Source: Anaerolineae bacterium
GTDB taxonomy: Bacteria > Chloroflexota > Anaerolineae > Aggregatilineales > Aggregatilineaceae
Direction: 5' to 3'
DNA length: 64,000 nucleotides
Assembly (NCBI GenBank): GCA_018432315.1
Contig: JAHDLB010000001.1
Coordinates: 186,001 to 250,000, forward strand
How positions within the stretch are numbered: position 1 is the first letter of the stretch; each line of letters starts with the position of its first letter. A program made the position numbers and the translations under genes. This document shows, in pieces, positions 31,525 to 41,264 of the stretch. The notes beneath the pieces were generated by a model. That model saw nothing but the letters and a program-made list of their open reading frames with translations, had not been told where the DNA came from and made no database searches.

Positions 31525-32658
31525 ATGAATGACCGCCCAATGACCCCCATCCCCCTGGTCGATCTCAAAGCGCAGTACGCCGCCATCCAGCCGGACATCG
31601 ACGCCGCCATCGCGCGCGTCATCGCCAGCACGGCTTTCGTCGGCGGCCCGGCGGTGGCCGACTTCGAGGCGGCCTGGGCCGCGTTCCAGCGAGCGCCGCA
31701 CGCGATCGGCTGCGGCAGCGGCACGGCGGCGCTGGTGCTGGCGCTCAAAGCCCTGGAAATTGGGCCGGGCGACGAGGTGATCACGTCCGCGCACACGTTC
31801 GTCGCCACGGTCGAGGCGATCGAGCTGGCCGGCGCGACGCCCGTGCTGGTGGACATCGACCCGCTCAGCTACTGCCTTGACGCGGCCCAGGTAGAAGCGG
31901 TCATCACCCCGGCGACGCGCGCCATCGTGCCGGTGCACCTCTACGGGCAGATCGGCTCGATGGACGCGATCGCTGCCCTGGCGCGCCGCCACAACCTGGC
32001 GATCGTCGAGGACGCGGCCCAGGCCCACGCCGCCGAATACGGCGGGCACCGGGCCGGGCACTGGGGCGCCGCCGCGTGTTTCAGCTTCTACCCCGGCAAG
32101 AACCTGGGCGCATACGGCGAGGCGGGCGCCGTCGTCACGCGCGACCCGGCCCTGGCGCGGCGCGTGGCGCTGCTGCGCGATCACGGCAGCGCGGCGAAGA
32201 ACGTGCACGACGTGATCGGGTATAACGAGCGGCTGGACGCGATCCAGGCGGCAGTGCTCAGCGCCAAGCTGCCTTACCTCGAAGCGTGGACCGAAGCGCG
32301 CCGCCGCCATGCCGCCGCCTACACGGCGCGCCTGCGGGACGTGCCCGGCGTGACGGTGCCGGTCGAGCTGCCGGGCGCGCGCCACGTCTATCATATCTAC
32401 TGCATTCGCGTGCCGGGGGACCGCGACGCGATCCAGGCGGCGCTCAACGCGCGCGGCATCGGCGCGGGCGTCCACTATCCCATCCCGCTGCATCTCCAGC
32501 CGGCGCTGGCCCATCGCGGCTGGCAGCGCGGCCAGTTCCCGCACGCCGAAGCCGCCGCCGCGACGATCCTCAGCCTGCCGCTGTATCCCGAACTGGCCGA
32601 GGCGCAGATCGACACTGTGGTCGCGGCGCTGCGCGAGGCTCTGAGTGTGACGTCGTAG
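31525..32658 (+). CDS. DegT/DnrJ/EryC1 family PLP-dependent aminotransferase
   Basis: A 377-residue sugar aminotransferase-type enzyme. The PLP Schiff-base Lys is K192 in FSFYPGKNLGAYGEAG. The phosphate-binding GCGSGTAAL, the VEDAAQAHAA Asp and the C-terminal HVYHIYCIR segment are family features. It usually forms amino-sugar nucleotides for glycan synthesis, but no nucleotide-sugar genes are adjacent. An internal ATG at 31540 (MTPIPLVDLKAQY) is a possible alternative start. Confidence 0.9.
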   Translation: MNDRPMTPIPLVDLKAQYAAIQPDIDAAIARVIASTAFVGGPAVADFEAAWAAFQRAPHAIGCGSGTAALVLALKALEIGPGDEVITSAHTFVATVEAIELAGATPVLVDIDPLSYCLDAAQVEAVITPATRAIVPVHLYGQIGSMDAIAALARRHNLAIVEDAAQAHAAEYGGHRAGHWGAAACFSFYPGKNLGAYGEAGAVVTRDPALARRVALLRDHGSAAKNVHDVIGYNERLDAIQAAVLSAKLPYLEAWTEARRRHAAAYTARLRDVPGVTVPVELPGARHVYHIYCIRVPGDRDAIQAALNARGIGAGVHYPIPLHLQPALAHRGWQRGQFPHAEAAAATILSLPLYPELAEAQIDTVVAALREALSVTS

Positions 32659-32676
32659 ACCGGATCGGCCCGGCTG

Positions 32677-34239
<1,563 letters not shown>

Positions 34240-34268
34240 GATCAAAGTCCTTTGGCTCTGCAAACACG

Positions 34269-35543
34269 CTACACAACAGCGCCGTTCTTGATGACGCGCT
34301 CGACGACGTTCCCGCCCAACTGGTAGGCGAGGTGGCGGACGTCGGCGGTGTTCAGGATCAGCAGGTCGGCGGCTTTGCCCGCTTCGAGCGATCCGACCCG
34401 GTCGCCCAGGCCGATGGCGTGCGCCGCGTTGATCGTCGCCGCGTTGAGCGCCTCGGCGGGCAGCAGGCGCTGGTAGCGGCAGGCAATCGCCATGACCAGC
34501 GGCATCGACGGGCAGGGCGCCGAGCCGGGGTTGATGTCGGTCGCCAGCGCCAGCGCCGCCCCCGCGTCGATCAGGGCGCGCGCGTCGGCGTAGTGGTGGC
34601 TGCCCAGGTGGAAATTGACCGCCGGCAGGACGACGCCGACCGTGTCCGACGCGGCCAGCCGCGCCACGTCGGCGGGTGTGGTGGCGTCCAGGTGATCGAC
34701 CGAGGCCGCGCCCAGCGCCACCGCCAGCCCGACGCCGCCCAGCGCGGTGAACTCGTCGGCGTGGATCTTCAGACCCAGGCCCAGCGCCCGGCCCGCCTCC
34801 AGCACGCGCCGCGACTGGTCCAGCGTGAACGCGCCGCGCTCGCAGAACACATCGGCGAACAGCGGCACCCCGTCCGCTGCAAACGTCGAGTCCCGGTACC
34901 ACGCCGCCGCCTGGGGCAGCATCTCGTCCACGACCAGCGTCACGTAGGCGTCTTCGCGGCCCCGGTATTCGGGCGGGATGGCGTGCGCGCCCAGAAAGGT
35001 CGGGACCAGCGTGGCCGGGTGGGTTGCCGCCAACTGCGCGATCGCGCCCAGCATCGCCATCTCCGCCTCGACCGACAGGCCGTAGCCGGTCTTGATCTCG
35101 ACCGTGGTCGTGCCCAGCCGCAGCATCTCGTCCAGCCGGGCGGCGGCGTCGCGGGCCAGCGCCTCGACGGAAGCCGCCCGTGTGGCGCGCATCGTGCTCA
35201 CGATCCCGCCGCCCGCCTCCATGATCTCGAGGTAGGTCGCGCCCGCGATGCGCTGCTCGAACTCGCCGATGCGGTCCCCGGCGTAGACGACGTGGGTGTG
35301 CGCGTCCACCAGGCCGGGGCAGATCGCCCTGCCGCGCGCGTCGATGGCCTGGGGCGCGCTGAAGCGGGCGCGGATGTCCCGCGTTGGCCCCACGGCGGCG
35401 ATTCGCCCGGCACGAATGGCGAGCGCGCCGTCCTCGATCAGGCCCAGGTCGCGCATGGCCGCGCCGCGCTTGGGCCCGTCCGGGCTGGCGCAGGTGGCGA
35501 TCTGGGCGGCGCTGTGGACGATCAGATCGGCTGTTTCGGGCAT
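34269..35543 (-). CDS. hutI: Imidazolonepropionase
   Basis: A 424-residue amidohydrolase of histidine degradation, opening the imidazolone ring to N-formimino-L-glutamate. The metal site DAHTHVVYAGDR and RTTTVEIKTGYG-like LGTTTVEIKTGYGLS are conserved, as is the late HADEFTALGG with ATDINPGSAP. GAGGGAG precedes the ATG by four bases. It is the first gene of a hutI-hutH pair. Confidence 0.95.
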   Translation of the reverse strand: MPETADLIVHSAAQIATCASPDGPKRGAAMRDLGLIEDGALAIRAGRIAAVGPTRDIRARFSAPQAIDARGRAICPGLVDAHTHVVYAGDRIGEFEQRIAGATYLEIMEAGGGIVSTMRATRAASVEALARDAAARLDEMLRLGTTTVEIKTGYGLSVEAEMAMLGAIAQLAATHPATLVPTFLGAHAIPPEYRGREDAYVTLVVDEMLPQAAAWYRDSTFAADGVPLFADVFCERGAFTLDQSRRVLEAGRALGLGLKIHADEFTALGGVGLAVALGAASVDHLDATTPADVARLAASDTVGVVLPAVNFHLGSHHYADARALIDAGAALALATDINPGSAPCPSMPLVMAIACRYQRLLPAEALNAATINAAHAIGLGDRVGSLEAGKAADLLILNTADVRHLAYQLGGNVVERVIKNGAVV

Positions 35544-35623
35544 GGTGCTCCCTCGCTGGTGAATGGGATCGCACCAGAACTATAGGGCAGATTGGGCCGA
35601 TCTGCAACGCCTCGCCGGAGGGC

Positions 35624-35655
35624 AAAAACGGCGCCGGACGTGTGGCCCGGCGCCG
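35624..35655 (-). terminator. Intrinsic terminator of the LacI gene upstream of hutI
   Basis: Minus-strand CGGCGCCGG (35655-35647), a 9-base loop and CCGGCGCCG (35637-35629), followed by TTTTT (35628-35624). It separates the LacI gene (ending 35683) from hutI. Confidence 0.8.
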
Positions 35656-35682
35656 GGGGAAACCACGCTGCGCCCGCGCGCG

Positions 35683-36750
35683 TCAGGACGCCTTGCGGAC
35701 CTGGGCGCTGGCCGCGCCGCACGACGCGCGCACGACCAGCTCGGTGGGCAGCACGACGCGGCAGGCCGTGGTACAGCCGTGCTCGATGAAGTCGAGCAGG
35801 ATGCTCGCCGCCTGGGCGCCCTTCTCCTCGATCGGCTGGCGCACGGTCGTCAACTGGGGCGTGACCTGCGTGGCGGTGGGCAGGTCGTCGAATCCGATCA
35901 CCGCCACGTCGTCCGGCACGCGCCGCCCGGCGTCGTGCAGGGCTTGCAGCGCCCCGCGCGCGGTGATGTCGTTGGACGCGAAGACGGCATCGACGCGCCG
36001 CTCGATCAGGGCGCGCATGCCGTCGTAGCCGCTCCGGTAGCTGAAGTCGCCGGTGGCGATCAGGTTGTTGTCGGCGCCGATTCCGGCCTCGTCGAGCGTC
36101 TGCCGGTAGCCCTTCAGGCGATCCTGCGCGTCGGTGTTAGCGAGGTGGCCGGTAATCAGGCCGATGCGGCGGCGGCCCAGCGCGATCAGGTGCCGGACGA
36201 CGTGGCTGGCCGCCTCGACGTTGTCGATGGTGACGAAGCTGATGCGGTCGCTCTCCTGGCCGGGGCGCTCGACCAGGACGAACGGCATATCCGCCTCCAA
36301 CAGGCGCGGGATCAGGGGCGTGTCCGGCGCCGCCGAGGCGATGATCGCGCCGTCCAGCAGGCGGTTGGCGATGATCCGCCGGGCGAAGCGCGCCTCGTCC
36401 ATGTCGGAATCGCCGAGCGAGAGCACCAGCGCGAAGTCGTGCGCGTTGGCGATGCGCGAGATGCCCTGCAGCAGGGTGGGGAAGTAATACGGGTCTTCGA
36501 AGAGGACCAGCGGAACCTGGGGGATGACGAGGCCGATCGTGTTGTTGCGCTGGGTCGCCAGGGCGCGCGCCGCGGGGTTGGGCGCATACCCGACCTGTTC
36601 GATGACCGCCAGCACCTGCCGGCGGGTGTGCTCGCTGACGTACGTCTCGTTGTTGATCACGCGGGAAACCGTCGAGCGCGACACCCCGGCCCTGGCCGCG
36701 ATGTCTTCCAGGCTCATCGAGCGTTTGGGAGACGATGACTTGGGCACCAT
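35683..36750 (-). CDS. LacI-family transcriptional regulator (upstream of hut genes)
   Basis: A 355-residue repressor with the N-terminal helix-turn-helix SLEDIAARAGVSRSTVSRVI, a hinge ending in NPAARALATQR, and a Peripla_BP-type effector domain (NTIGLVIPQVPL to the end). GAGGA lies upstream of the ATG at 36750. Its own promoter has two AGAGCGCT boxes just downstream of the -10, so autorepression is expected. A terminator separates it from hutIH, so control of the hut genes is uncertain. Confidence 0.92.
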   Translation of the reverse strand: MVPKSSSPKRSMSLEDIAARAGVSRSTVSRVINNETYVSEHTRRQVLAVIEQVGYAPNPAARALATQRNNTIGLVIPQVPLVLFEDPYYFPTLLQGISRIANAHDFALVLSLGDSDMDEARFARRIIANRLLDGAIIASAAPDTPLIPRLLEADMPFVLVERPGQESDRISFVTIDNVEAASHVVRHLIALGRRRIGLITGHLANTDAQDRLKGYRQTLDEAGIGADNNLIATGDFSYRSGYDGMRALIERRVDAVFASNDITARGALQALHDAGRRVPDDVAVIGFDDLPTATQVTPQLTTVRQPIEEKGAQAASILLDFIEHGCTTACRVVLPTELVVRASCGAASAQVRKAS

Positions 36751-36780
36751 CAGTAAGGTCCTCAGTAAGTTTAATTTCTG

Positions 36781-36799
36781 AGAGCGCTCTTAGAGCGCT
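36781..36799. promoter_or_regulatory. Pair of AGAGCGCT LacI-type operators
   Basis: AGAGCGCTCT (36781-36790, palindromic with a central CG) and AGAGCGCT (36792-36799) are spaced 11 bp, one helical turn, directly after the -10 of the LacI promoter at 36806. Confidence 0.65.
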
Positions 36800-36805
36800 G
36801 ATTCC

Positions 36806-36835
36806 ATTGTAATAGATTCTTTGGTGCCGTGTCAA
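36806..36835 (-). promoter_or_regulatory. Promoter of the LacI gene at 35683
   Basis: Minus-strand TTGACA (36835-36830), 18-base spacer, TACAAT (36811-36806). The operators lie at about +1 to +20. Confidence 0.75.
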
Positions 36836-36853
36836 CCGGTGCCCGGCCCCCGC

Positions 36854-37855
36854 TCAGCCCGTGCTCGCGCGCCGGACCAGCGTCTCGTCGTACAGGTGCT
36901 CGTAGTAATTCGGGTCGCCGTCGATGCGCTTGAACAGGAGCTGGGCCGCGGTGGTGCCGATTTCGACCTTCGGCGAGCGAAACGTGGTGAGCGCCGGCGT
37001 GACCTGGCTCGCCATCAGGATATCGTCGCCGCCGACGACCGCCAGATCGTCCGGGATGCGCCGGCCCAACTCGATGGCCGCCCGCATCGCGCCCAGGGCG
37101 ACCAGGTCGTTGCCGCCGATGAGCGCGTCCAGCTCGGGGTGATTGGACAGCAGCGCCCGGCCTGCCTCGTACCCGGCGCGCCAGTTGGGCGCGCAGGTGA
37201 CGCACCATTCCGGCGACGAGGGGACGCCCCTGGCCTCGATGGCGCGCACGAATTCGTCCGCCTCGACCGCGATCGCGCTGCGGGCCAGCCGGATGTACCC
37301 GATCCGCTGCCGCCCCATCTCGATCAGAAGCTCGGCGGCGCGCAGGGCGCGGTGACCCTGGGCGTACCGGCTGCGGACCACGCTCGCCAGGTGGTGCGGC
37401 ACCTGGCGGTTGACGGCGACCACGTGCTGGTGGCGCTCGATGAGGGGCAGCAGCACGTCGTCCGGCAGGCGCGAGGCGCACACGACGATCCCGTCGACGG
37501 TCGTCTCCTCGATCTGGCTGAGGGCGGCTTGCTCGCGGGCGGTGTTCTCGTCGGTGTTGACCAGCAGCACGCTGTAGTCGCGCTGCCAGGCGACGTTCTC
37601 CACGCCCTGGACGATCTCGGCGAAATAGGGGTTCGTGATGTCCGGCAGGACCAGCCCGATCATGTAGGTTTTGCGGGTGACCAGGGTGCGCGCGGCGCGG
37701 CTGGGGCGGTAGTCGAGCTCGATGATAATCTCGCGCACGCGGTCGCGGGTGGCCTGGCTGATGCGGCCCGTGTTGTTGATCACGCGCGAGACGGTCATGG
37801 GCGAAACACCGGCTTCACGGGCGACGTCTTCGAGGGTGACGCGTTTGCGGGCCAT
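36854..37855 (-). CDS. LacI-family transcriptional regulator (divergent pair, minus member)
   Basis: A 333-residue repressor: RVTLEDVAREAGVSPMTVSRVINN helix-turn-helix, YRPSRAARTLVTRKT hinge, then an effector domain starting MIGLVLPDITNPYF. The ATG at 37855 (MARKRVTLEDV) was preferred over an upstream TTG. It shares a 280-base divergent region with the LacI gene at 38136; GTTAACGCTAAC sites lie on both sides. Its recognition helix is nearly the same as that of its partner (VSxMTVSRV), so the two may compete for the same operators. Target genes are not identified. Confidence 0.92.
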   Translation of the reverse strand: MARKRVTLEDVAREAGVSPMTVSRVINNTGRISQATRDRVREIIIELDYRPSRAARTLVTRKTYMIGLVLPDITNPYFAEIVQGVENVAWQRDYSVLLVNTDENTAREQAALSQIEETTVDGIVVCASRLPDDVLLPLIERHQHVVAVNRQVPHHLASVVRSRYAQGHRALRAAELLIEMGRQRIGYIRLARSAIAVEADEFVRAIEARGVPSSPEWCVTCAPNWRAGYEAGRALLSNHPELDALIGGNDLVALGAMRAAIELGRRIPDDLAVVGGDDILMASQVTPALTTFRSPKVEIGTTAAQLLFKRIDGDPNYYEHLYDETLVRRASTG

Positions 37856-37911
37856 GGGACGCGATCCTGTTGACAAAACGGAAAAGTGAGTCTACACTGT
37901 GCTCAAGTGGA

Positions 37912-37923
37912 GTTAACGCTAAC
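37912..37923. promoter_or_regulatory. LacI-type operator GTTAACGCTAAC (site 1)
   Basis: A 12-bp near-palindrome with a central CG, 57 bases upstream of the minus LacI start. In minus reading its right end provides TTAACT, which sits 16 bases from TAGACT, a possible promoter; binding would block it. Confidence 0.65.
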
Positions 37924-37962
37924 CCATCCATTCGAGGCTTCATTTGGCCCTGCTAGATTAGA

Positions 37963-37974
37963 GTTAACGCTAAC
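37963..37974. promoter_or_regulatory. LacI-type operator GTTAACGCTAAC (site 2)
   Basis: Identical 12-mer to site 1, 51 bp away centre to centre, suitable for looping with the sites at 38098-38121. Confidence 0.65.
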
Positions 37975-38063
37975 CCGCCCTTAGTATAACGGATTGTGCT
38001 CGATGACACAATATACCCCGGCCCTTTTCGACCGGCCAACTGACCGGCGGGCGGGGCACTTGC

Positions 38064-38094
38064 TTGACAGAACCGCGTAAATTAATGATATGAT
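38064..38094 (+). promoter_or_regulatory. Promoter of the LacI gene at 38136
   Basis: TTGACA at 38064-38069 is followed by an AT-rich region with TATGAT (38089-38094, spacer 19) or GATATG at spacer 17. Two operators begin four bases downstream. Confidence 0.55.
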
Positions 38095-38097
38095 GGT

Positions 38098-38121
38098 GTT
38101 AGCGCTCCCGTTAGCGTTAAC
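38098..38121. promoter_or_regulatory. Two abutting LacI-type operators (sites 3 and 4)
   Basis: GTTAGCGCTCCC (38098-38109) directly abuts GTTAGCGTTAAC (38110-38121). The second is the reverse complement of sites 1 and 2. They lie between the -10 and the start codon, a repressing position. Confidence 0.65.
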
Positions 38122-38135
38122 AGGACTTTTTAAAA

Positions 38136-39152
38136 ATGCCTCTTAAAGTTCCTCAACAGCGTATTACGATGGCCGATGTTGCGTCCGAGGCCGGCGTATC
38201 CCTCATGACCGTCTCGCGCGTGGTCAACAACAAAGGCGAGATCAGCGACAGCACCCGCCAGCGCGTCCAGACCGTGATCAACCGGCTCGGCTACCGGCCC
38301 AGCGACATCGCCCGCAGCCTCGTCACCAACCGCACCGGCACCATCGGCCTCGTCGTCCCCGACAACTCCAACCCCTTCTTCTCCGAGGTCGCGCGCGGGG
38401 TGGAGCAGGTCGCCTTTGAGGAAGGCTACAGCGTCTTCCTGTGCAACACCGAGGAAGACCCCCAGCGCGAGCTGGCCGTGCTGCAATCTCTGGAAGAAAA
38501 ACGGGTAGACGGCGTGATCCTGTGCAGCTCGCGGTTGGAAGAGAACGAGCTGCAAACCGTCCTGGCGCGCCATTCCGCCGTGGTGCTGGTCAACCGCCGC
38601 GACCCGGAAGCGCGCTTCGGCGCGGTCCTGATCGACGACGTGCGCGGCGGGCGGATGATCGTCGAGCACCTGATCAGCCGCGGGCACCGCGAGATCGGAT
38701 TCCTGTCCGGCCCGGCGCGATCCTTCAGCGGGCAGCAGCGGGCGGTCGGCTACCGCGCCGCGCTGGAGGCCGCCGGGATACCGCATCGCCCCGAGTGGGA
38801 GCGGCCCTGCCTGCCGATCGTCGAATCCGGGCGGGAGGTGGCGCACGATCTGCTGAGCCGCTATCCCGAAATCACGGCCCTGTTTTGTTACAACGATTTG
38901 AGTGCTATCGGAGCCCTGCACGCGTGCACCGACCTGGGGCGCCGGGTGCCGGACGACGTGGCGATCGCCGGCTTCGACGATACGCCTTTGGCGGCGCTGG
39001 TCACACCGGCGGTGACCACCTGCCGGATTCCCATGACCGAGCTGGGCGGGCAGGCGCTGCGGCTGCTGCTGGATCACATCCACAACTGCACGGGGCGCTG
39101 CCAGGACGTCATCATTCGCCCACAGCTCATCATTCGCGCGAGCGCGCCCTGA
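38136..39152 (+). CDS. LacI-family transcriptional regulator (divergent pair, plus member; likely pectin-operon regulator)
   Basis: A 338-residue repressor with RITMADVASEAGVSLMTVSRVVNN, YRPSDIARSLVTNRT hinge and an effector domain opening IGLVVPDNSNPFFSE. It is 116 bases upstream of, and co-oriented with, the pectin/oligogalacturonate operon. No terminator or clear new promoter is visible in that gap, so read-through from the LacI promoter is plausible. That would place the catabolic genes under the shared GTTAACGCTAAC sites. The ligand is probably a uronate intermediate, by position only. Confidence 0.92.
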   Translation: MPLKVPQQRITMADVASEAGVSLMTVSRVVNNKGEISDSTRQRVQTVINRLGYRPSDIARSLVTNRTGTIGLVVPDNSNPFFSEVARGVEQVAFEEGYSVFLCNTEEDPQRELAVLQSLEEKRVDGVILCSSRLEENELQTVLARHSAVVLVNRRDPEARFGAVLIDDVRGGRMIVEHLISRGHREIGFLSGPARSFSGQQRAVGYRAALEAAGIPHRPEWERPCLPIVESGREVAHDLLSRYPEITALFCYNDLSAIGALHACTDLGRRVPDDVAIAGFDDTPLAALVTPAVTTCRIPMTELGGQALRLLLDHIHNCTGRCQDVIIRPQLIIRASAP

Positions 39153-39268
39153 GCGGGCGCGGTGGGCCTGGGGCTCGCCAACCAGCAGAGAGGAGGCTAC
39201 CCAACGCGATATCCTGACAGACGTACCATCTCGGAAAGAAAGACTTAAGCCTTAGGTGAGGAGAAAAA

Positions 39269-41179
39269 ATGTCTCATAAGCGTTTGCTCATTACCGTGCT
39301 CTCCATTGCCCTGGTTGCGGCGATGGCCCTGCCCGCGCTGGGCAACACGTCCCCGGCGCGCGCGCAGGATGGCGGTTACCAAGAAGCTCCGATGCTGGCC
39401 GAGAAGGTCGCGGCGGGTGAGCTGCCTCCGGTCGAGGAGCGCCTGCCGGAGAATCCGCGCGTCGTCGAACCGTTCGAGAGCGTCGGCGAATACGGCGGCA
39501 TCTGGCATCGCGCGTGGCGCGGTGTGAACGACTTCCACTGCTTTGGCCGCGTGAACTACGATCCGGCCCTGCGCTGGCCGCGCAATCCGTCCGACCCGGT
39601 AGAGCCGGGCCTGGCCGAGCGCTGGGAATGGAACGAAGACGGCACCGAGCTGACCCTGTTCTTCCGTAAGGGACTCAAGTGGTCGGATGGCGAGCCGTGG
39701 ACCGTCGATGACGTGATCTTCTGGTGGGAAGCCATCGAGAACGACACGAATATCACGGCGGCCATTCACTCCGAATGGATCGTGGGCGGCGAGCCGATGG
39801 AGCTCGAGAAGATCGACGACTCGACCATCAAGCTGAAATTCGCGGCGCCCAACGGTCTGGCCGAGACGGTGGGCCTGGCCTTCCACGGCAACCAGTGGCC
39901 GCTCGGTTTCGAGCGCTTTGGGTTCTATGCGCCCAAGCACTACCTGGAGCAGTTCCACCCCGCATACAGCGACACCGGCACCTACGAGCTGTTCGAGGAA
40001 AAATCGTTCGACTACAACGTCGATCGCCCGGTCATGACGGCCTGGAAGATCACCGAATACGAGGCCGGCACGACCCTGATGATCGCCGAGCGCAACCCGT
40101 ACTACTACGCGGTTGACACCGAGGGCAACCAGCTCCCCTACATCGACTACCAGTACTATCACTTCGTCGATGGCGTCGAGGGCATCAATATCATGGGCGT
40201 TGCGGGCGACCTGACCATGCAGGCGCGCGGCATCGACCTGGCCCAGTACCCGGTGTACCTCGAGAACGCCGAGGCCAACGACTATCACATGCTGATGTGG
40301 CCCCAGGCCCAGGCTTCTGCGGCGACCCTGTTCTTCAACATGAGCTACCCGGAGGATAACTACCGGGAACTGTTCCAGGACCTGCGCTTCCGCCAGGCGA
40401 CGTCCGTCGCCATCGATCGCGACGTGATCAACGAGATCGCGTTCCTGGGCCAGGGCACCCCGCAGACGATCACGGTTGTGCCCGACTCGCCGTACTTCAT
40501 CCCCGAGCTGCAAGACTACTACGCCCAGTACGATCCGGAGCTGGCGACCTCGCTGCTGGACGAGATCGGGCTGGTGAAGGGCAACGACGGGTACTACAAC
40601 TTCCCCGATGGGTCGGACCTGCTGCTGGTCATCGAGACGTCGGCCACGGCCACCGGCATGGCGGACACGCTCGAGCTGATCTCGCAGTACTGGGATGAGA
40701 TCGGCCTGAAGAACGAATTCGAGATCCTGACGCGCGAAGTCTTCTGGCCGCGCGCGGGCGGCAACGAGGTCATGATCTCGACCTGGTCGACCGACCGCGG
40801 TCTGGTCCCGATGGTGGACCCGATCTACCAGTTCCCGTTCGACGAGCGCTCGTGGATGGCTCCTGCCTACGGCATCTGGTACAAGACGGGCGGCGCGGAT
40901 GGCCTGGAGCCCACCGACGAGTTCAAGGCCGCGATGGCGCTGTACGACGAATATCGCGCCACGGTCGATCCCGAAGCCCAGGTCGAACTGGGCAAGGAAA
41001 TCGTCCGCCTGTCGACCGAGAACCTGTGGACGCTGGGCACGGCGGGCATGGTCCCGAACCCGGTGGTTGTGAAGAACAACATCATGAACGTGGACCCGGT
41101 CCACACTGCGGACTGGATCATCATGACCCCCGGCACGCTGGAACCGGCGACCTTCTACTTCGAGGGTGGCGGCGAGTAA
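39269..41179 (+). CDS. ABC transporter substrate-binding protein, family 5, of the pectin operon
   Basis: A 636-residue extracytoplasmic binding protein with a Sec signal (cleavage near ARA-QDG). It has VGEYGGIWHRAW near the N-terminus, a motif common in large family-5 proteins of glycan-utilisation loci, then PGLAERWEWNEDGTELTLFF and KWSDGEPWTVDDVIFWWEAI. GGTGAGGAG precedes the ATG. It heads a complete importer (two permeases, two ATPases) and a set of uronate-degrading enzymes, so unsaturated oligogalacturonides are the likely ligand. Confidence 0.9.
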   Translation: MSHKRLLITVLSIALVAAMALPALGNTSPARAQDGGYQEAPMLAEKVAAGELPPVEERLPENPRVVEPFESVGEYGGIWHRAWRGVNDFHCFGRVNYDPALRWPRNPSDPVEPGLAERWEWNEDGTELTLFFRKGLKWSDGEPWTVDDVIFWWEAIENDTNITAAIHSEWIVGGEPMELEKIDDSTIKLKFAAPNGLAETVGLAFHGNQWPLGFERFGFYAPKHYLEQFHPAYSDTGTYELFEEKSFDYNVDRPVMTAWKITEYEAGTTLMIAERNPYYYAVDTEGNQLPYIDYQYYHFVDGVEGINIMGVAGDLTMQARGIDLAQYPVYLENAEANDYHMLMWPQAQASAATLFFNMSYPEDNYRELFQDLRFRQATSVAIDRDVINEIAFLGQGTPQTITVVPDSPYFIPELQDYYAQYDPELATSLLDEIGLVKGNDGYYNFPDGSDLLLVIETSATATGMADTLELISQYWDEIGLKNEFEILTREVFWPRAGGNEVMISTWSTDRGLVPMVDPIYQFPFDERSWMAPAYGIWYKTGGADGLEPTDEFKAAMALYDEYRATVDPEAQVELGKEIVRLSTENLWTLGTAGMVPNPVVVKNNIMNVDPVHTADWIIMTPGTLEPATFYFEGGGE

Positions 41180-41197
41180 TCCGCCTGGAGATTCTCT

Positions 41198-41225
41198 GGC
41201 CGGGTGCGGGGATCAGCACCCGGCC
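41198..41225 (+). repeat. Intercistronic hairpin after the family-5 binding-protein gene
   Basis: GGCCGGGTGC (41198-41207) pairs perfectly with GCACCCGGCC (41216-41225) around an 8-base loop, 19 bases after the stop and 40 bases before the next start. No T-run. Confidence 0.6.
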
Positions 41226-41264
41226 CCTCTCCCCTTCCGACAGGTTACTCCCGGAGTTGAGTGT

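Noticed and set aside
34240-35625. A long minus-strand open frame continuous with the hutH 5' end, across the hutI gene
   Set aside because: It lies in another frame of hutI on the same strand and codes for an Arg/Gly/Pro-rich sequence typical of shadow frames in GC-rich DNA. hutH has its own GTG with a good ribosome site at 34239.
37912-38121. GTTAACGCTAAC repeats as a short CRISPR-like array
   Set aside because: Only four 12-bp units, palindromic, in mixed orientation and uneven spacing, with a LacI-type central CG; no cas genes.
39153-39268. A LacI operator or separate promoter directly before the pectin operon
   Set aside because: No GTTAACGCTAAC-like site and no convincing -35/-10 pair; read-through from the LacI promoter is simpler.
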